NCBI RefSeq assembly: GCF_026212465.1
Contig: NC_080059.1
Span: 16,258,651-16,322,650 of the forward strand
Source: Amaranthus tricolor
Taxonomy: Eukaryota; Streptophyta; Magnoliopsida; Caryophyllales; Amaranthaceae
Length of the DNA: 64,000 nt
Direction of reading: 5' to 3'
A program made the position numbers and the translations under genes. Within the stretch, counting starts at the first letter, position 1; each line of letters opens with the position of its first letter. Under the pieces are notes generated by a model that saw only the letters and a list, made by a program, of their open reading frames with translations, had not been told where the DNA came from and did not search any database. Below, one piece after another: positions 1 to 14,238 of the stretch.

Positions 1-3000
1 CGGATAAAGTATTTCAAACTTGGTTTGTTTTGCACGAAACTTGGCACACAACACTATTTGATATATATTATTGTGTTGAAGTGTTTAGAATTTTAAATTA
101 TAGTCATATGCTAGAAATTACGTTCTAAGTTGCGATTTTAAGGGTTTTTTAGCTTTTTTGGCATTTTCGCGCATGAACTAGCTCAAACTTGGTTTTTTTT
201 ACAGGAAACTTGGCACACAACACTATAAGGTATATATTATTATGTTGAAGTGGAAAGAATTGAAAATCATAGTCATATGCTAGAAACTACGTGCGAAGTT
301 GCGATGTTAACTATTTTTAATCTTTTTTGGCATTTTCGCGGATAAAGTAGCTCAAACTTGTTTTGTTTTGCTTGAAACATGCCACACAACACTATTCGGT
401 ATACATTAAATTTTTGAAGTGGTTAGAATTGAAAATAGTCATATATTAGAAATTACACGCTAAGTTAGGATTTTAAGGGGTTATAAGCTTTTTTAGCACT
501 TTCACGTATAAACTAGGTCAAACTTAGTTTGTTTCGCACGAAACTTGGCACACAACACGATGTAATATATATTATTGTGTTGAAGTGGTTAGAATTGAAA
601 ATCACAGTCAAATGCTAGAAATAGAGTTTTAAGTTGCGATTTTTAGCGTTTTTAAGATTTTTTAGCACTTTCGCGTATAAATTAGGTCAAAAATGGTTTG
701 TTTTGCACGATACTTGGCGCACAACACTATTTGGTATATATTATTGTTTTGAAGTGGTTAAAATTGAAAATCATAGTCATATGCTTGATAATACGTGCAA
801 AGTTGCGATTTTACGGTTTTTAAGCTTTTTTAGTACTTTCGCGCATAAAGTAGTTCAAACTTGGTTTGTTTTGCACGAAACTTGGCACACAACACTATTT
901 GCTATATATTATTGTGTTGAAATGGTTAGAATTGAAAAGCGTAGTCATATGCTTGAAATTCCGTGCTAAGTTGCACTTTTAAGGGGTTTAAAGCTTTTTT
1001 AGCACTTTAAAGCATAAAGTAGCGCAAAGTTGGTTTGCTTTGCACGAAACTTGGCACATTTTTGAAGTGGTTAAAATTTAAAATCATAGTCATATACTAG
1101 AAATTACGTGCTAAATTGAGATTTTAAAGTTTTTAAGCTTTTGTGGCACTTTCAGGCTTAAATTAGCTCGAACTTGGTTTGTTTCGCACGAAACTTGGCA
1201 CACAACACTAGTTCGTATATATTATTCTTTTGAAGTGGTTAAAATTGAAAATGATAGTCATATGCTAGAAATTACGTGGTAAATTGCGATTTTAAGGGTT
1301 TTAAAGCTTTTTTGGCACTTTCGCGCATAAAATAGTTTAAACTTGGTTTGTTTTGCACGAAACATGGCATTCAACACTATTTGATATATAATATTTTTTG
1401 GAAGAGGTGAGAAAAAATTTTAAATTCATATGCTGAAAATTAAGTGCTAAGTTGCGCTTTTAAGGGTTTTTAAACTTTTTTGCCACTTTTGCGCATAAAG
1501 TAGGTCAAACTTGGCCTTTTATGCATGAAACTTGGCAAACAACACTATTAGGTATATTTTATTATGTTGAAGTGGTTAGAATTCAAAATCACAGGCATAT
1601 GCTAGAAATCACGTGCTAAGTTGCGATTTTAAGGGTTTTTAAGCTTTTTCGGCACTTTCGCGCATAAACTAAATCTAACTTGGCTTTTTTTGCATGAAAC
1701 TTGGCACAAAACATAATTTGTTATATATTATTGTGTTGAAGTGTTTAGAATTGAAAATCGTCGTCATATGCTAGAAATTACGTGCTAAGTTGCGATTTTA
1801 AGGGGTTTAAAGCTTTTTTAGCACTTTAAAGCATAACGTAGTTCAAACTTGGTTTGTTTTGCATGATACTTGGCACACAACACTATTAGGTATATATTAT
1901 TGTGTTGAATTGGTTAGAATTGAAAATTATAGTCATATGCTAGAAATTACGTGCTAAGTTGCAATTTTAAGGGTTTTTAAGCTTTTTTGGCACTCTCACG
2001 CATAAAGTATGTCAAAATGGTTTGTTTTGCACGAAACGTGCCACACAACACTATGTGGTATATATTATTGTGTTGAAGTTGTTAGAATTGAAAATCATAG
2101 TCATATGCTAGAAATTACGTGATAAGTTGCGATTATAAGGGTTTTTAAGCTTTTTTTGCACTTTCGCGCATAAAGTAGGTCAAACTTGGCTTTTTTTTGC
2201 ATGAAACTTGGCACACAACACTATTAGGTATATATATTATTTTGTTGAAGTGGTTAGAATTTAAAATCATAGTCATATCCTAGAAATTACGTGTTAAGTT
2301 GCGATTTTAAAGGTTGTTAAGCTTTTTTGGCACTTTCGCGCATAAAGTAAGTCAATCATGGCTTTTTTTGCATGAAACTTGGCACACAACACTATTTGGT
2401 ATATATTATTGTGTTGAAGTATTTAGAAATGAAAATTGTAGTCATATGAAACTTGGTTTGTAGTCATATGAAACTTGGCTTTTTTTTACCACTTTCACGT
2501 ATAAAGTAGGTAAAACTTGGTTTGTTTTGAATGAAACTTGGCAGACAACACTATTTGGTATATATTATTGTGTTGAAGTGGTTAAAACTTAAAATGATAG
2601 TCATATGCTAAAAATTACATGATAAGTTGCAATTTTTAAGGTTTTTAGGCTTTTTGGTACTTTTGCATGCATAAAGTATTTCAAACTTGGTTTGTTTTGC
2701 ATGAAATTTGGCAAACAACAGTATTTGGTATATATTATTTTTTTGAAGCAGTTAGAATTTAAAATCGTAGTCATGTACTAGAAATTACGTGCTAAGTTGC
2801 GATTTTAAGGGCTTTTAAGCATTTTTAACACTATCAAGCATAAAGTAGCTCAAACTTTGTTTTTTTTGCACGAAACTTGGCACACAATACTGTTTTGTAT
2901 ATATTATTGTGTTGAAGTCGTTAGAATTGAAAATCATAGTCATATGCTAGAAATTACGTGCTAATTCGCGATTATAAGGGTTTTTATGCTTTTTTGGCAC

Positions 3001-5087
3001 TTTCATGGATAAAGTAGTTCAAACTTGGTTTGTTTTGCCCAAAACTTGGCACACAATACTATTTGGTATATATTATTGTGTTGAAATGGTTAGAATTGAA
3101 AATCATAGTCATATGCTAGAAATTACATGATAACTTGCGATTTAAGGTGTTTTTATGCTTTTTTTTCATTTTCGCGGATAAAGTAGTTCAAACTCGGTTT
3201 GTTTTGCACGAAACATGGCACACAATACTATTTGATATATATTATTTTGTTGAAGTAGTTAGAATTTAAAATAATTATCATATGTTTAAAATTACGTGCT
3301 AAGTTGCGCTTTTAAGGGTTTTTATGTTTTTCTAGCACTTTCGCGCATAAAGTAGCTCAAACTTGGTTTGTTTTGCTTGAAATTTGGCACACAACACTAT
3401 TTGATATATATTATTGTGTTGAAGTGGTTAGAATTTAAAATCGTAGTCATGTGCTAGAAATTACGTACTAAGTTGCGATTTTAAGGGCTTTTAAGCTTTT
3501 TTAGCACTTTCACGTATAAAGTAGGTCAAACATGGTTTGTTTTGCATAAAACTTGACACACAACACTATGTGGTATATATTATTGTGTTGAAGTGGTTAG
3601 AATTAGTAATCATAGTTATATGCTAGAAATCACGTGATACGTTTCGATTTTAAGGGTTTTTAACCTTTTTTGGCATTTTCGCGCATAAAGTAGGTCAAAC
3701 TTGGTTTGTTTTGCACGAACCTTAGCACACATATCTATTTGGTATATATTATTGTGTTCTGGTGGTTTAAATTGAAAATCATAGTAATATGCTAGAAATT
3801 ACGTGTTAAGTTGCGATTTTAAGGTTTTTAAACTTTTTTGACACTTTCTCGCATGAAGTAACTTGGTATGTTTTGCACAAAACTTTACACACAACACTAT
3901 TTGGTATATATATTATTGTGTTGAAGTGGTTAGAATTGAAAATCTTAGTCATATGTTAGAAATTAAGTGCTAAGTTACGATTTTAAGGTTGTTTTATGCT
4001 TTTTTTGCACTTTCGCACATAAAGTAGATCAAACTTGGTTAGTTTTGCACGAAACTTAGCACAAAACACTATTTGGTTTATATTATTGTGCGAAAGTGGT
4101 TAAAATTGAAAATCATAGTCATATGCTGGAAATTACGTCATAAGTTTCGATTTTAAGTGTTTTTAATCTTTTTTGGCATTTTTGCGGATAAAGTAGTTCA
4201 AACTAGGTTTGTTTTTCACGAAACTTGGCATACAAAATTGATTGAAATATATTATTGTGTTGAAGTGGTTAGAATTGAAAATCAGAGTCATATGCTAGAA
4301 ATTACGAGCTAAGTTGCGATTTTTAAGGGAATCTAAGCTCTTTTGGCACTTTCGTGCATAAAGTAGTTCAAACTTGGTTTGTTTTGCACGAAACATGGGA
4401 CACAACACCATTTGGTGTATATTAATGTTTTGAAGTGGTTGTAATAGAAAATCATAGTCATATGCTAGAAATGACATGCTAAGTTGTGATTGTAAGGGTT
4501 TTAAATGTTTTTTGGCACTTTCGCGCATAATGTAGCTCAAACTTGGTTTATTTTGCACGAAACTTGGCTCACAACACTATTTGGTATATATTATTGTGTT
4601 TTTTTTGTTAGAATTGAAAATCATAGTCATATGCAAGAAATTACGCTCTAAGTTGCGATTTTAACGTTTTTAAGCTTGTTTGGCACTTTCGCGCATAAAG
4701 TAGTTCAAACTTGGTTTGTTTTGCACGAAACTTGGCACACAACACTATGTGGTATATATTATTGTGTTAAAGTGGTTAGAATTTAAAATCATAGTTATAT
4801 GCTAGAAATTATGTGATAAGATACGATTTTAAAGGTTTTTAAACTTTTTTGGCACTTTCGTGCATAAAGTAGGTCAAACTTGGATTGTTTTGCACGAAAC
4901 TTTGCACACAACACAATTTGGTATATATTATTGTGTTGAAGTGGTTAAAATGGAAAAGCATAGTCATATGCTACAAATTACGTGATAAGTTTCAATTTGA
5001 TGTGATTTTAAGCTTTTTTGGCATTTTCGCGAATAAATTAGTTTAAACTAGGATTGTTTTGCACGAAACTAGGCATACAACACTATT

Positions 5088-5213
<126 letters not shown>

Positions 5214-5535
5214 GTTGAAGTGGTTAGAATTGAAAATAATAGTCATATGCTAGAAATTACATGATATGTTGCGATTTTAAGAGTTTTTAAGGTTTTTTGG
5301 CACTTTCGCATAAAAAGTAAGACAAACTTGGTTTGTTTTGCACGAAACTTGGCACACAACCCTATTTGATATATATTATTGTGTTGAAATGGTTAAAATT
5401 GAAAATCATAGTCATATGCTAGAAATTACGTGATAAGTTCCGATTTTAAGTGTTGTTAAGCTTTTTTGGCATTTTCCCAGATAAATTAGTTTAAACTAGG
5501 ATTGTTTTGCACGAAACTAGGCATACAACACTATT

Positions 5536-5537
<2 letters not shown>

Positions 5538-5604
<67 letters not shown>
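5538..5604. repeat. Second (TA)n expansion, duplicated monomer pair
   Basis: About 66 bp of TA sits at the same monomer position as the tract at 5,089. The flanks (GTTTAAACTAGGATTG on the left, AATAATAGTCATATGC on the right) match the first locus at an offset of 448 bp. The two TA tracts are therefore copies that have since differed in length. Confidence 0.9.
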
Positions 5605-5609
<5 letters not shown>

Positions 5610-7210
5610 GTTGAAGTGGTTAGAATTGAAAATAATAGTCATATGCTAGAAATTACATGATATGTTGCGATTTTAAGAGTTTTTAAGGTTTTTTGGCACT
5701 TTCGCATATAAAGTAAGACAAACTTGGTTTGTTTTGCACGAAACTTGGCACACAACCCTATTTGATATATATTATTGTGTTGAAATGGTTAAAATTGAAA
5801 ATCATAGTCATATGCTAGAAATTACGTGATAAGTTCCGATTTTAAGTGTTGTTAAGCTTTTTTGGCATTTTCGCAGATAAAGTAGTTCAAACTAGGATTG
5901 TTTTCCACGAAACTACGCATACAACACTATTTGATATATATAATATTGTGTTGAAGTGGTTAGAATAGAAAATCAGAGTCATATGCTAGAAATTACGTGA
6001 TAAGTTGCGATTGTAAGGGCTTTTAAGATTTTTTGGCACTTTCGCGCTTAATGTTGCTCAAACTTGGTTTGTTTTGCACGAAACTTGGCATACAACACTA
6101 TTTGGTATATATTACTGTGTTGAATTGGTTAGAATTGAAAATCATAGTCATGTGCTAGAAAATACGTGCTAAGTTGCGATTTAAACGTTTTTATGCTTTT
6201 TTGGCACTTTTGCGCATAAAGTAGTTCAAACTAGGTTTCTTTTGCACGAAACTTGGTACACAACACTATGTGGTATATATTATTGTGTTGAAGTGGTTAG
6301 AATTCAAAATCAAAGTTATATGCTAGAAATTACATGAGAAGTTGGGATTTTAAAGGTTTTTAAGCTTTTTTAGCTTTTTTAGCACTTTCGTGCTTAAAGG
6401 AGGTCAAACTCTGTTTGTTTTGCACGAAATTTGGCACACAACACTATTTCGTATATATTATTGTGCTGCAGTGATTAAAATTGAAAATCATAGTCATATG
6501 CTAGAAATTACATGCTAAGTTGCGATTTTAAGGTTTTTAACCTTTTTTGGCACTTTCGCGCATAAAGTAGTTCAAACTTGGTTCGCTTTGCACGAAAGGT
6601 GAGACACAACACCATTTGGTATATATTATATCAAAATATTTAAGCTTTTTAGGCCTTTTCGCGGATAAAGTAGTTCACACTCTTTTTGTTTTGCTAGAAA
6701 CTTGGCACACAACACTATTAGGTATATATATATATTATTGTGTTCAAGTGGTTAGAATTTAAAATAATAGTCATATGCTAAAAATGACATAATAAGTTGC
6801 GATTATAAGGGTTTTTAAGCTTTTTGGGCATTTTCCCGGATAAAGTAGTTCAATCTAGGTTTGTTTTGCACGAAAATTGGCACACAACACTATGTGGTAT
6901 ATATTATTGTGTTGAAGTGGTTATAATTCAAAATCATAGTCATATGCTTGAAAATACGTGCTAAGTTGCGATTTTAAGGGTTTTTAATATTTTTTGGCAC
7001 TATCGCGCATAAAGTAGCTCTAACTTGGTTTGTTTTGCACGAAACATGGTGCACAACACTATGTGGTATTTATTATTGTGTTGAAGTGGTTAGAATTTTA
7101 AGTCATAGTCATATGCCAGAAATTATGTAAAAAGTTGCGGTTTTAAGTGTTTTTAAGCGTTTTGGGCATTTTCGCGGATAAAGTAGTTCAAACTTGGTTT
7201 TTTTTTGCAC

Positions 7211-8092
7211 GAAACTTGCCACACAACACTATTTGGTATATATTATTGTGCTGCAGTGATTAAATTTGATTAAATTCGCGCATATACTAGTTCAAACTTA
7301 GTTCGTTTTGCAAAAAAGTTGGCACGTAACACTATGTGGTATATATTATTGTGTTAAAGTGGTTAGAATTGAAAATCATAGTTATACACTAGAAACTACG
7401 TGATAAGTTGTGATTTAAAGAGTTTTTAAGCTTTTTTGGCACTTTCACGCATAAAGTAGTTAAAACTTGGTTTGTTTTGCACCAAACATGGGACACAACA
7501 CTATTTGTTATATATTATTGTGCTGAAGTGGTTAGAATTGAAAATTGTAGTCATATGTAAGAAATTACGTGCTAAGTTGGGATTTTAAGGGTTTTTAAGC
7601 TTTTTTGGCACTTTCACGTATAAAGTATTTCAAACTTGGTTTGTTTTGCACGAAACTTGGCACACAACACTATTTGGTATATATTATTGTGCTGCAGTGA
7701 TTAAATTTGATTAAATTCGCGCATATACTAGTTCAAACTTAGTTCGTTTTGCAAAAAAGTTGGCACGTAACACTATGTGGTATATATTATTGTGTTAAAG
7801 TGGTTAGAATTGAAAATCATAGTTATACACTAGAAACTACGTGATAAGTTGTGATTTAAAGAGTTTTTAAGCTTTTTTGGCACTTTCACGCATAAAGTAG
7901 TTAAAACTTGGTTTGTTTTGCACCAAACATGGGACACAACACCATTTGGTATATATTATTGTGCTGAAGTGGTTAGAATTGAAAATCGTAGTCATATCTA
8001 AAAAATTACGTGCTAAGGTTGGATTTTAAGCGTTTTTAAGCTTTTTTTGGCACTTTCGCGCATAAAGTATTTCAAACTTGGTTTGTTTTGCA
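7211..8092. repeat. 441 bp higher-order unit, two copies
   Basis: CTGCAGTGATTAAATTTG occurs at 7,251 and 7,692, giving a period of 441 bp. Each unit includes a shortened monomer in which ATTAAATTTGATTAAATTCG runs straight into CGCATATACTAG. The shared deletion shows that the unit was duplicated as a block. Confidence 0.85.
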
Positions 8093-9539
8093 CGAAACTT
8101 GGCACACAACTCTATTTGGTATATATTATTGTGCAGTAGTGATAAAATTTAAAATCATAGTCATATGCTAGAAATTACATGCTAAGTTGTGATTTTAAGG
8201 GTTTTTAAGATTTTCGGGCACTTTCGCGCATAAAGTAGTTCAAACTTGGTTTGTTTTGCGCGAAACATGGCACACAACACTATTTGGTATATATTATTGG
8301 GTTTAATAGTTAGAATTTAAAATCATAAGTCATATGCTAAAAATTACGTGCTAAGATGTAATTTTAACGTTTAAAGCTTTTTTGGCACTTTCGCGCATAG
8401 TGTAGTTTAAACTTGGTTTGTTTTGCACGAAACATGCGACACAACACTATGTGCTATATATTATTGTGTTGAACTTGTTAGAATTGAAAGTCATAGTTAT
8501 ATGCTAGAAATTACGTGATAAGTTGCGATTTTAAAGGTTTTTAAGCTTTTTTGGCACTTTCGCACATAAAGTAGGACAAACTTGGTTTGTTTTGCACGAA
8601 ACTTGGCACACAACACTATTTGGTATATATTATTGTGCTGCAGTGGTTAAAATAGTAAATCATAGTCATATGCTAGAAATTACATGCTAAGTTGCGATTT
8701 TAAGGGTTTTAAGATTTTTGGGCATTTTCGCGGATAAAGTAGTTCAAACAAGTTTTGTTTCGCACGAAACAAGGGACACAACACCATTTGGTATATATTG
8801 ATGTTTTGAAGTAGTTACAATAGAAAATCATAGTTATATGCTATAAATTACATGCAGAGTTTTGATTTTAAGGGTTTTTAAGATTTTTTAGCACTTTCGC
8901 GCATAAAGAAGTTCAAACTTTTTTTGTTTTGCACGAAACTTAGCACACAACACTATTTGGAATATATTATTGTGTTGAATTGGTTAGAATTGAAAATCAT
9001 ATTCATATGCTAGAAATTACTTGCTAAGTTGTAATTTTAACGTTTTAAGCTTTTTTGGTACTTACGCGCAAAAAGTAGGTCAAACTTGGTTTGTTTTGCA
9101 CGAAACTTGACACACAACACTTGTAGTTAAAATAGAAAATCATAGTCATATGCTAGAAATTACGTTCTAAGTTGCGATTTTAAGGTTTTTAAGCTTTTTT
9201 GGCATTTTCGAAGATAAAGTAGTTCAAACTAGGTTTGTTTTGCACGAAACTTGGAATACGACACTATTTGATATATATTATTGCGTTGAAGTGGTTAGAA
9301 TTTAAAATCATAGTCATATGCTAGAAATTATGTGCTAAGTTTCGATTTAAAGGGTTTTAATCTTTTTTGGCACTTTCGCGCATAAATTAGTTCAAACTTG
9401 GTTTGTTTTGCACGAAACATGGGACACAACACCATTTGGTATATATTATTGTTTTGAAGTGGTTACAATAGAAAATTTTAGTCATATGCATGAAATTACA
9501 TGCTAAGTTGTGATTTTAAAGGTTTTTAAGATTTTTGGC

Positions 9540-11570
9540 ACTTTCGCGCATAAAGTAGTTCAAAATTTGTTGGTTTTCCACAAAACTTGGCACACAACAC
9601 TATTTGGTATATATAATTGTGTTGAAATGGTTAGAATTGAAAATCATAGTCATATGCTAGAAATTACATGCTCAGTTGCAATTTTAACGTTTTAAGCTTT
9701 TCTGGCGCTTTCGCGCATAAAGTAGTTCAAACTTGTTTTTTTTTGCACGAAACTTGGCACACAACACTATGTGGTATATATTATTGTGTTGAAGGGGTTA
9801 GAATTGAAAATCATAGTTATATGCTAGAAATTACGTGATAAGATTCGATTTTAAGGGTTTTTAAGCTTTTTTGGCACTTTCGCATAAAAAATAGGTCAAA
9901 CTTGGTTTGTTTTAAATGAAACTTGGCACACAACACTATTTGGTATATATTATTGTGTTGCGATGGTTAAAAATAAAAATCAAAGTCATATGCTAGAAAT
10001 TACGTGCTAAGTTGCGATTTTAAGGTTTTTAAGTATTTTTTGTATTTTCGCGGATAAAGTAGTTAAAACTAGGTTGTTTTGCACGAAACTTTGCATACAA
10101 AAATATTTGATATATATTATTGTGTTGTAGTAGTTTGAATTGAAATTCATTGTCATATGCTTAAATTTACGTGCTAAGTTGGGTTTTTAAGGGCTTTTAA
10201 CCTTTTTTGGCACTTTCGCGCATAAAGTAGTTCAAACTTGGTTGCTTTTGCACAAAACTTGGCACACAACACTATTTGGTATATATAATTGTGTAGAATT
10301 GGTTAGAATTGAAATTCATAGTCATATGCTAGAAATTACGTGCTAAGTTGCAATTTTAACTTTTTAAGCTTTTTTGGTGCTTTCGCGCATAAAGTAGTTT
10401 AAACTAGTTTTGTTTTGCACGAAACTTGGCACACAACACTATGTGGTATATATTATTGTGTTGAAGGGGTTAGAATTGAAAATCATAGTTATATGCTAGA
10501 AATTACGTGATAAGATTCGATTTTAAGGGTTTTTAATCTTTCTTCGCACTTTCGCGCATATAATAGGTCAAACTTCGTTTGTTTTAAACGAAACATGGCA
10601 CACAACCCTATTTTGTATTTATTATTGTGTCGCGGTGGTTAAAAAGAAAAATCAAAGTCATATGCTAGAAATTACGTGCTAAGTTGCGATTTTAAGGTTT
10701 TTAAGTATTTTTTGTATTTTCGCGGATAAAGTACTTCAAACTAGGTTGTTTTTCACGAAACTTTGCATACAACACTATTTGATATATATTATTGTGTTCT
10801 AGTAGTTTGAATTGAAATTCATAGTCATATGCTTAAAATTACGTGCTAAGTTGGGTTTTTAAGGGCTTTTAAGCTTTTTTGGCACTTTCGCGCATAAAGT
10901 AGTTCAAACTTGGTTGGTTTTGCACGAAACTTGGCACACAACACTATTTGGTATATATAGTTGTGTTGAATTGGTTCGAATTGAAAATCATAGTCATATG
11001 CTAGAAATTACATGCTAAGTTGCAATTTTAACGTTTTAAGCTTTTTTGGCACTTTCACGCATAAAGTAGTTCAAACTTGTTTTGTTTTGCACGAAACTTG
11101 GCACACAACACTATGTGGTATATATTATTGTGTTGAAGGGGTTAGAATTGAAAATCATAGTTATATGCTAGAAATTACGTGATAAGATTCGATTTTAAAG
11201 GTTTTTAAGCTTTTTTGGCACTTTCGCGCTTAAAATAGGTCAAACATGGCTTGTTTTAAACGAAACTTGGCCCACAACACTATTTGGTATATATTATTGT
11301 GTTGCGGTGGTTAAAAATAAAAATCAAAGTCATATGCTAGAAATTACGTGCTAAGTTGCGATTTTAAGGTTTTTAAGTATTTTTTGTATTTTCGCGGATA
11401 AAGTAGTTCAAACTAGGTTGTTTTGCACGAAGCTTTGCATACAACACTATTTGATAAATATTATTGTGTTGTTGTAGTTTGATTTGAAATTCATAGTCAT
11501 ATGCTTAAAATTACGTGCTAAGTTAGGTTTTTAAGGGCTTTTAAGCTTTTTTGGCACTTTTGCGCCTAAG
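9540..11570. repeat. Tetrameric higher-order repeat, ~672 bp, three copies
   Basis: The variant AAGTATTTTTTGTATTTTCG occurs at 10,031, 10,703 and 11,375, exactly 672 bp apart (four monomers of 168 bp). Neighbouring variants (GAAGGGGTTAGAATTG, ATAAGATTCGATTTTAAG, TTGTAGTAGTTTGAATTG) recur in the same order. Copies differ at scattered bases, so this block is older than the one at 12,217. Confidence 0.88.
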
Positions 11571-12216
11571 ATAGTTCAAACTTGGTTTGTTTTTCACAAA
11601 ACTAGGCACACAATGCTATGTGTTATATATTATTTTGTTGAAGTGGATAAAATTGAATATTATAGTTATATGTTAGAAATTACGTGATAAGTTGTGATAT
11701 TAAAGTGCTTTATGCTTTTTTGGCACTTTCGCGCACAAGGTTGGTCAAACTTAGTTTGTTTTGCACGAAACTTGGCACACAATACTATTTGGTATATATT
11801 ATTGTGTTGCAGTGCTTAATATAAAACATCATAGTCATATTCTAAAAATTACATGCTAAGTTGCGATTTTAAAGTTTTTAAGCTTTTTTGGCACTTTCGC
11901 GCATAAAGTATTAAAAATGTTTGGTTTGCATGATATACTTGGCACATAACACTATATGGTATATCTTATTGTGTTGAAGTGGTTAGAATTGAAAATCATA
12001 TATATATGCTAGAAATTACGTGATAAGTTGCGGTTTTAAGAGTTTTTAAACTTTTTTGGCACTTTCGCGCATCAAGTAGGTCAAACTTGGTTTGTTTTGC
12101 ACGAAACTTTGCACGAAACACTATTTGGTATATATTATTGTGCTGCAGTGGTTAAAATTTAAAATCATAGTCATATGCTAGAAATTACGTGCTAAGTTAC
12201 GTTTTAAGATTTTTAA

Positions 12217-14238
12217 GCTTTTGTGGCATTTTCGCGGATAAAGTAGTTCAAACTAGTTTTGTTTTGCACGAAACATGGCATACAACACTATTTGATATAT
12301 ATTATTGTGTTGAAGTGGTTAAAATTAAAAATCATAGTCATATGCTAGAGATTACGTGCTAAGTTGCGATTTTAGGAGTTTTAAGCTTTTTTGGCACTTT
12401 CGCGCATAAAGTAGTTCAAACCTTGTTTAATTTGCACGAAACATGGGACACAACACCATTTGGTATTTATTATTGTTTTGAAGTGGTTACAATAGAAAAT
12501 AGTAGTCATATGCTAGAAATTACATGCTAAGTTGTGATTTTAAGGGTTTTTAAGATTTTTTTGAATTTTCGCGCATAAAGTAGTTCAAACTTGGTATGTT
12601 TTGCACGAAACTTGGCACACAACACTATGTGGTATATATTATTGTGTTGTAGTGGATTAAATTTAAAATCATAGTAATATGCTAGAAATTACGTGATAAG
12701 TTGCGATTTTAAGGTGTTTTAAGCTTTTTTGGCACTTTCGCGCATAAGGTAGGTCAAACTTGGTTTGTTTTGAACGAAACTTGGTATACAACACTATTTG
12801 GTATATATTATTGTGTTGCAGTGGTTATAATTGAAAATCATTGTCATATGCTAGAAATTACGTGCTAAGTTGTGATTTTAAGGTTTTTAAGCTTTTGTGG
12901 CATTTTCGCGGATAAAGTAGTTCAAACTAGTTTTGTTTTGCACGAAACATGGCATACAACACTATTTGATATATATTATTGTGTTGAAGTGGTTAAAATT
13001 AAAAATCATAGTCATATGCTAGAGATTACGTGCTAAGTTGCGATTTTAGGAGTTTTAAGCTTTTTTGGCACTTTCGCGCATAAAGTAGTTCAAACCTTGT
13101 TTAATTTGCACGAAACATGGGACACAACACCATTTGGTATTTATTATTGTTTTGAAGTGGTTACAATAGAAAATAGTAGTCATATGCTAGAAATTACATG
13201 CTAAGTTGTGATTTTAAGGGTTTTTAAGATTTTTTTGAATTTTCGCGCATAAAGTAGTTCAAACTTGGTATGTTTTGCACGAAACTTGGCACACAACACT
13301 ATGTGGTATATATTATTGTGTTGTAGTGGATTAAATTTAAAATCATAGTAATATGCTAGAAATTACGTGATAAGTTGCGATTTTAAGGTGTTTTAAGCTT
13401 TTTTGGCACTTTCGCGCATAAGGTAGGTCAAACTTGGTTTGTTTTGAACGAAACTTGGTATACAACACTATTTGGTATATATTATTGTGTTGCAGTGGTT
13501 ATAATTGAAAATCATTGTCATATGCTAGAAATTACGTGCTAAGTTGTGATTTTAAGGTTTTTAAGCTTTTGTGGCATTTTCACGGATAAAGTAGTTCAAA
13601 CTAGTTTTGTTTTGCACGAAACATGGCATACAACACTATTTGATATATATTATTGTGTTGAAGTGGTTAAAATTAAAAATCATAGTCATATGCTAGAGAT
13701 TACGTGCTAAGTTGCGATTTTAGGAGTTTTAAGCTTTTTTGGCACTTTCGCGCATAAAGTAGTTCAAACCTTGTTTAATTTGCACGAAACATGGGACACA
13801 ACACCATTTGGTATTTATTATTGTTTTGAAGTGGTTACAATAGAAAATAGTAGTCATATGCTAGAAATTACATGCTAAGTTGTGATTTTAAGGGTTTTTA
13901 AGATTTTTTTGAATTTTCGCGCATAAAGTAGTTCAAACTTGGTATGTTTTGCACGAAACTTGGCACACAACACTATGTGGTATATATTATTGTGTTGTAG
14001 TGGATTAAATTTAAAATCATAGTAATATGCTAGAAATTACGTGATAAGTTGCGATTTTAAGGTGTTTTAAGCTTTTTTGGCACTTTCGCGCATAAGGTAG
14101 GTCAAACTTGGTTTGTTTTGAACGAAACTTGGTATACAACACTATTTGGTATATATTATTGTGTTGCAGTGGTTATAATTGAAAATCATTGTCATATGCT
14201 AGAAATTACGTGCTAAGTTGTGATTTTAAGGTTTTTAA
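12217..14238. repeat. Tetrameric higher-order repeat, 674 bp, three near-identical copies
   Basis: GCTTTTGTGGCATTTTC occurs at 12,217, 12,891 and 13,565, and the array leaves the unit at 14,239. This gives three copies of 674 bp (four monomers). Reading the copies side by side I see one substitution, CGCGGATAAAG to CACGGATAAAG in copy three. Ordinary neighbouring monomers differ at many sites, so this block was amplified very recently. Confidence 0.93.
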
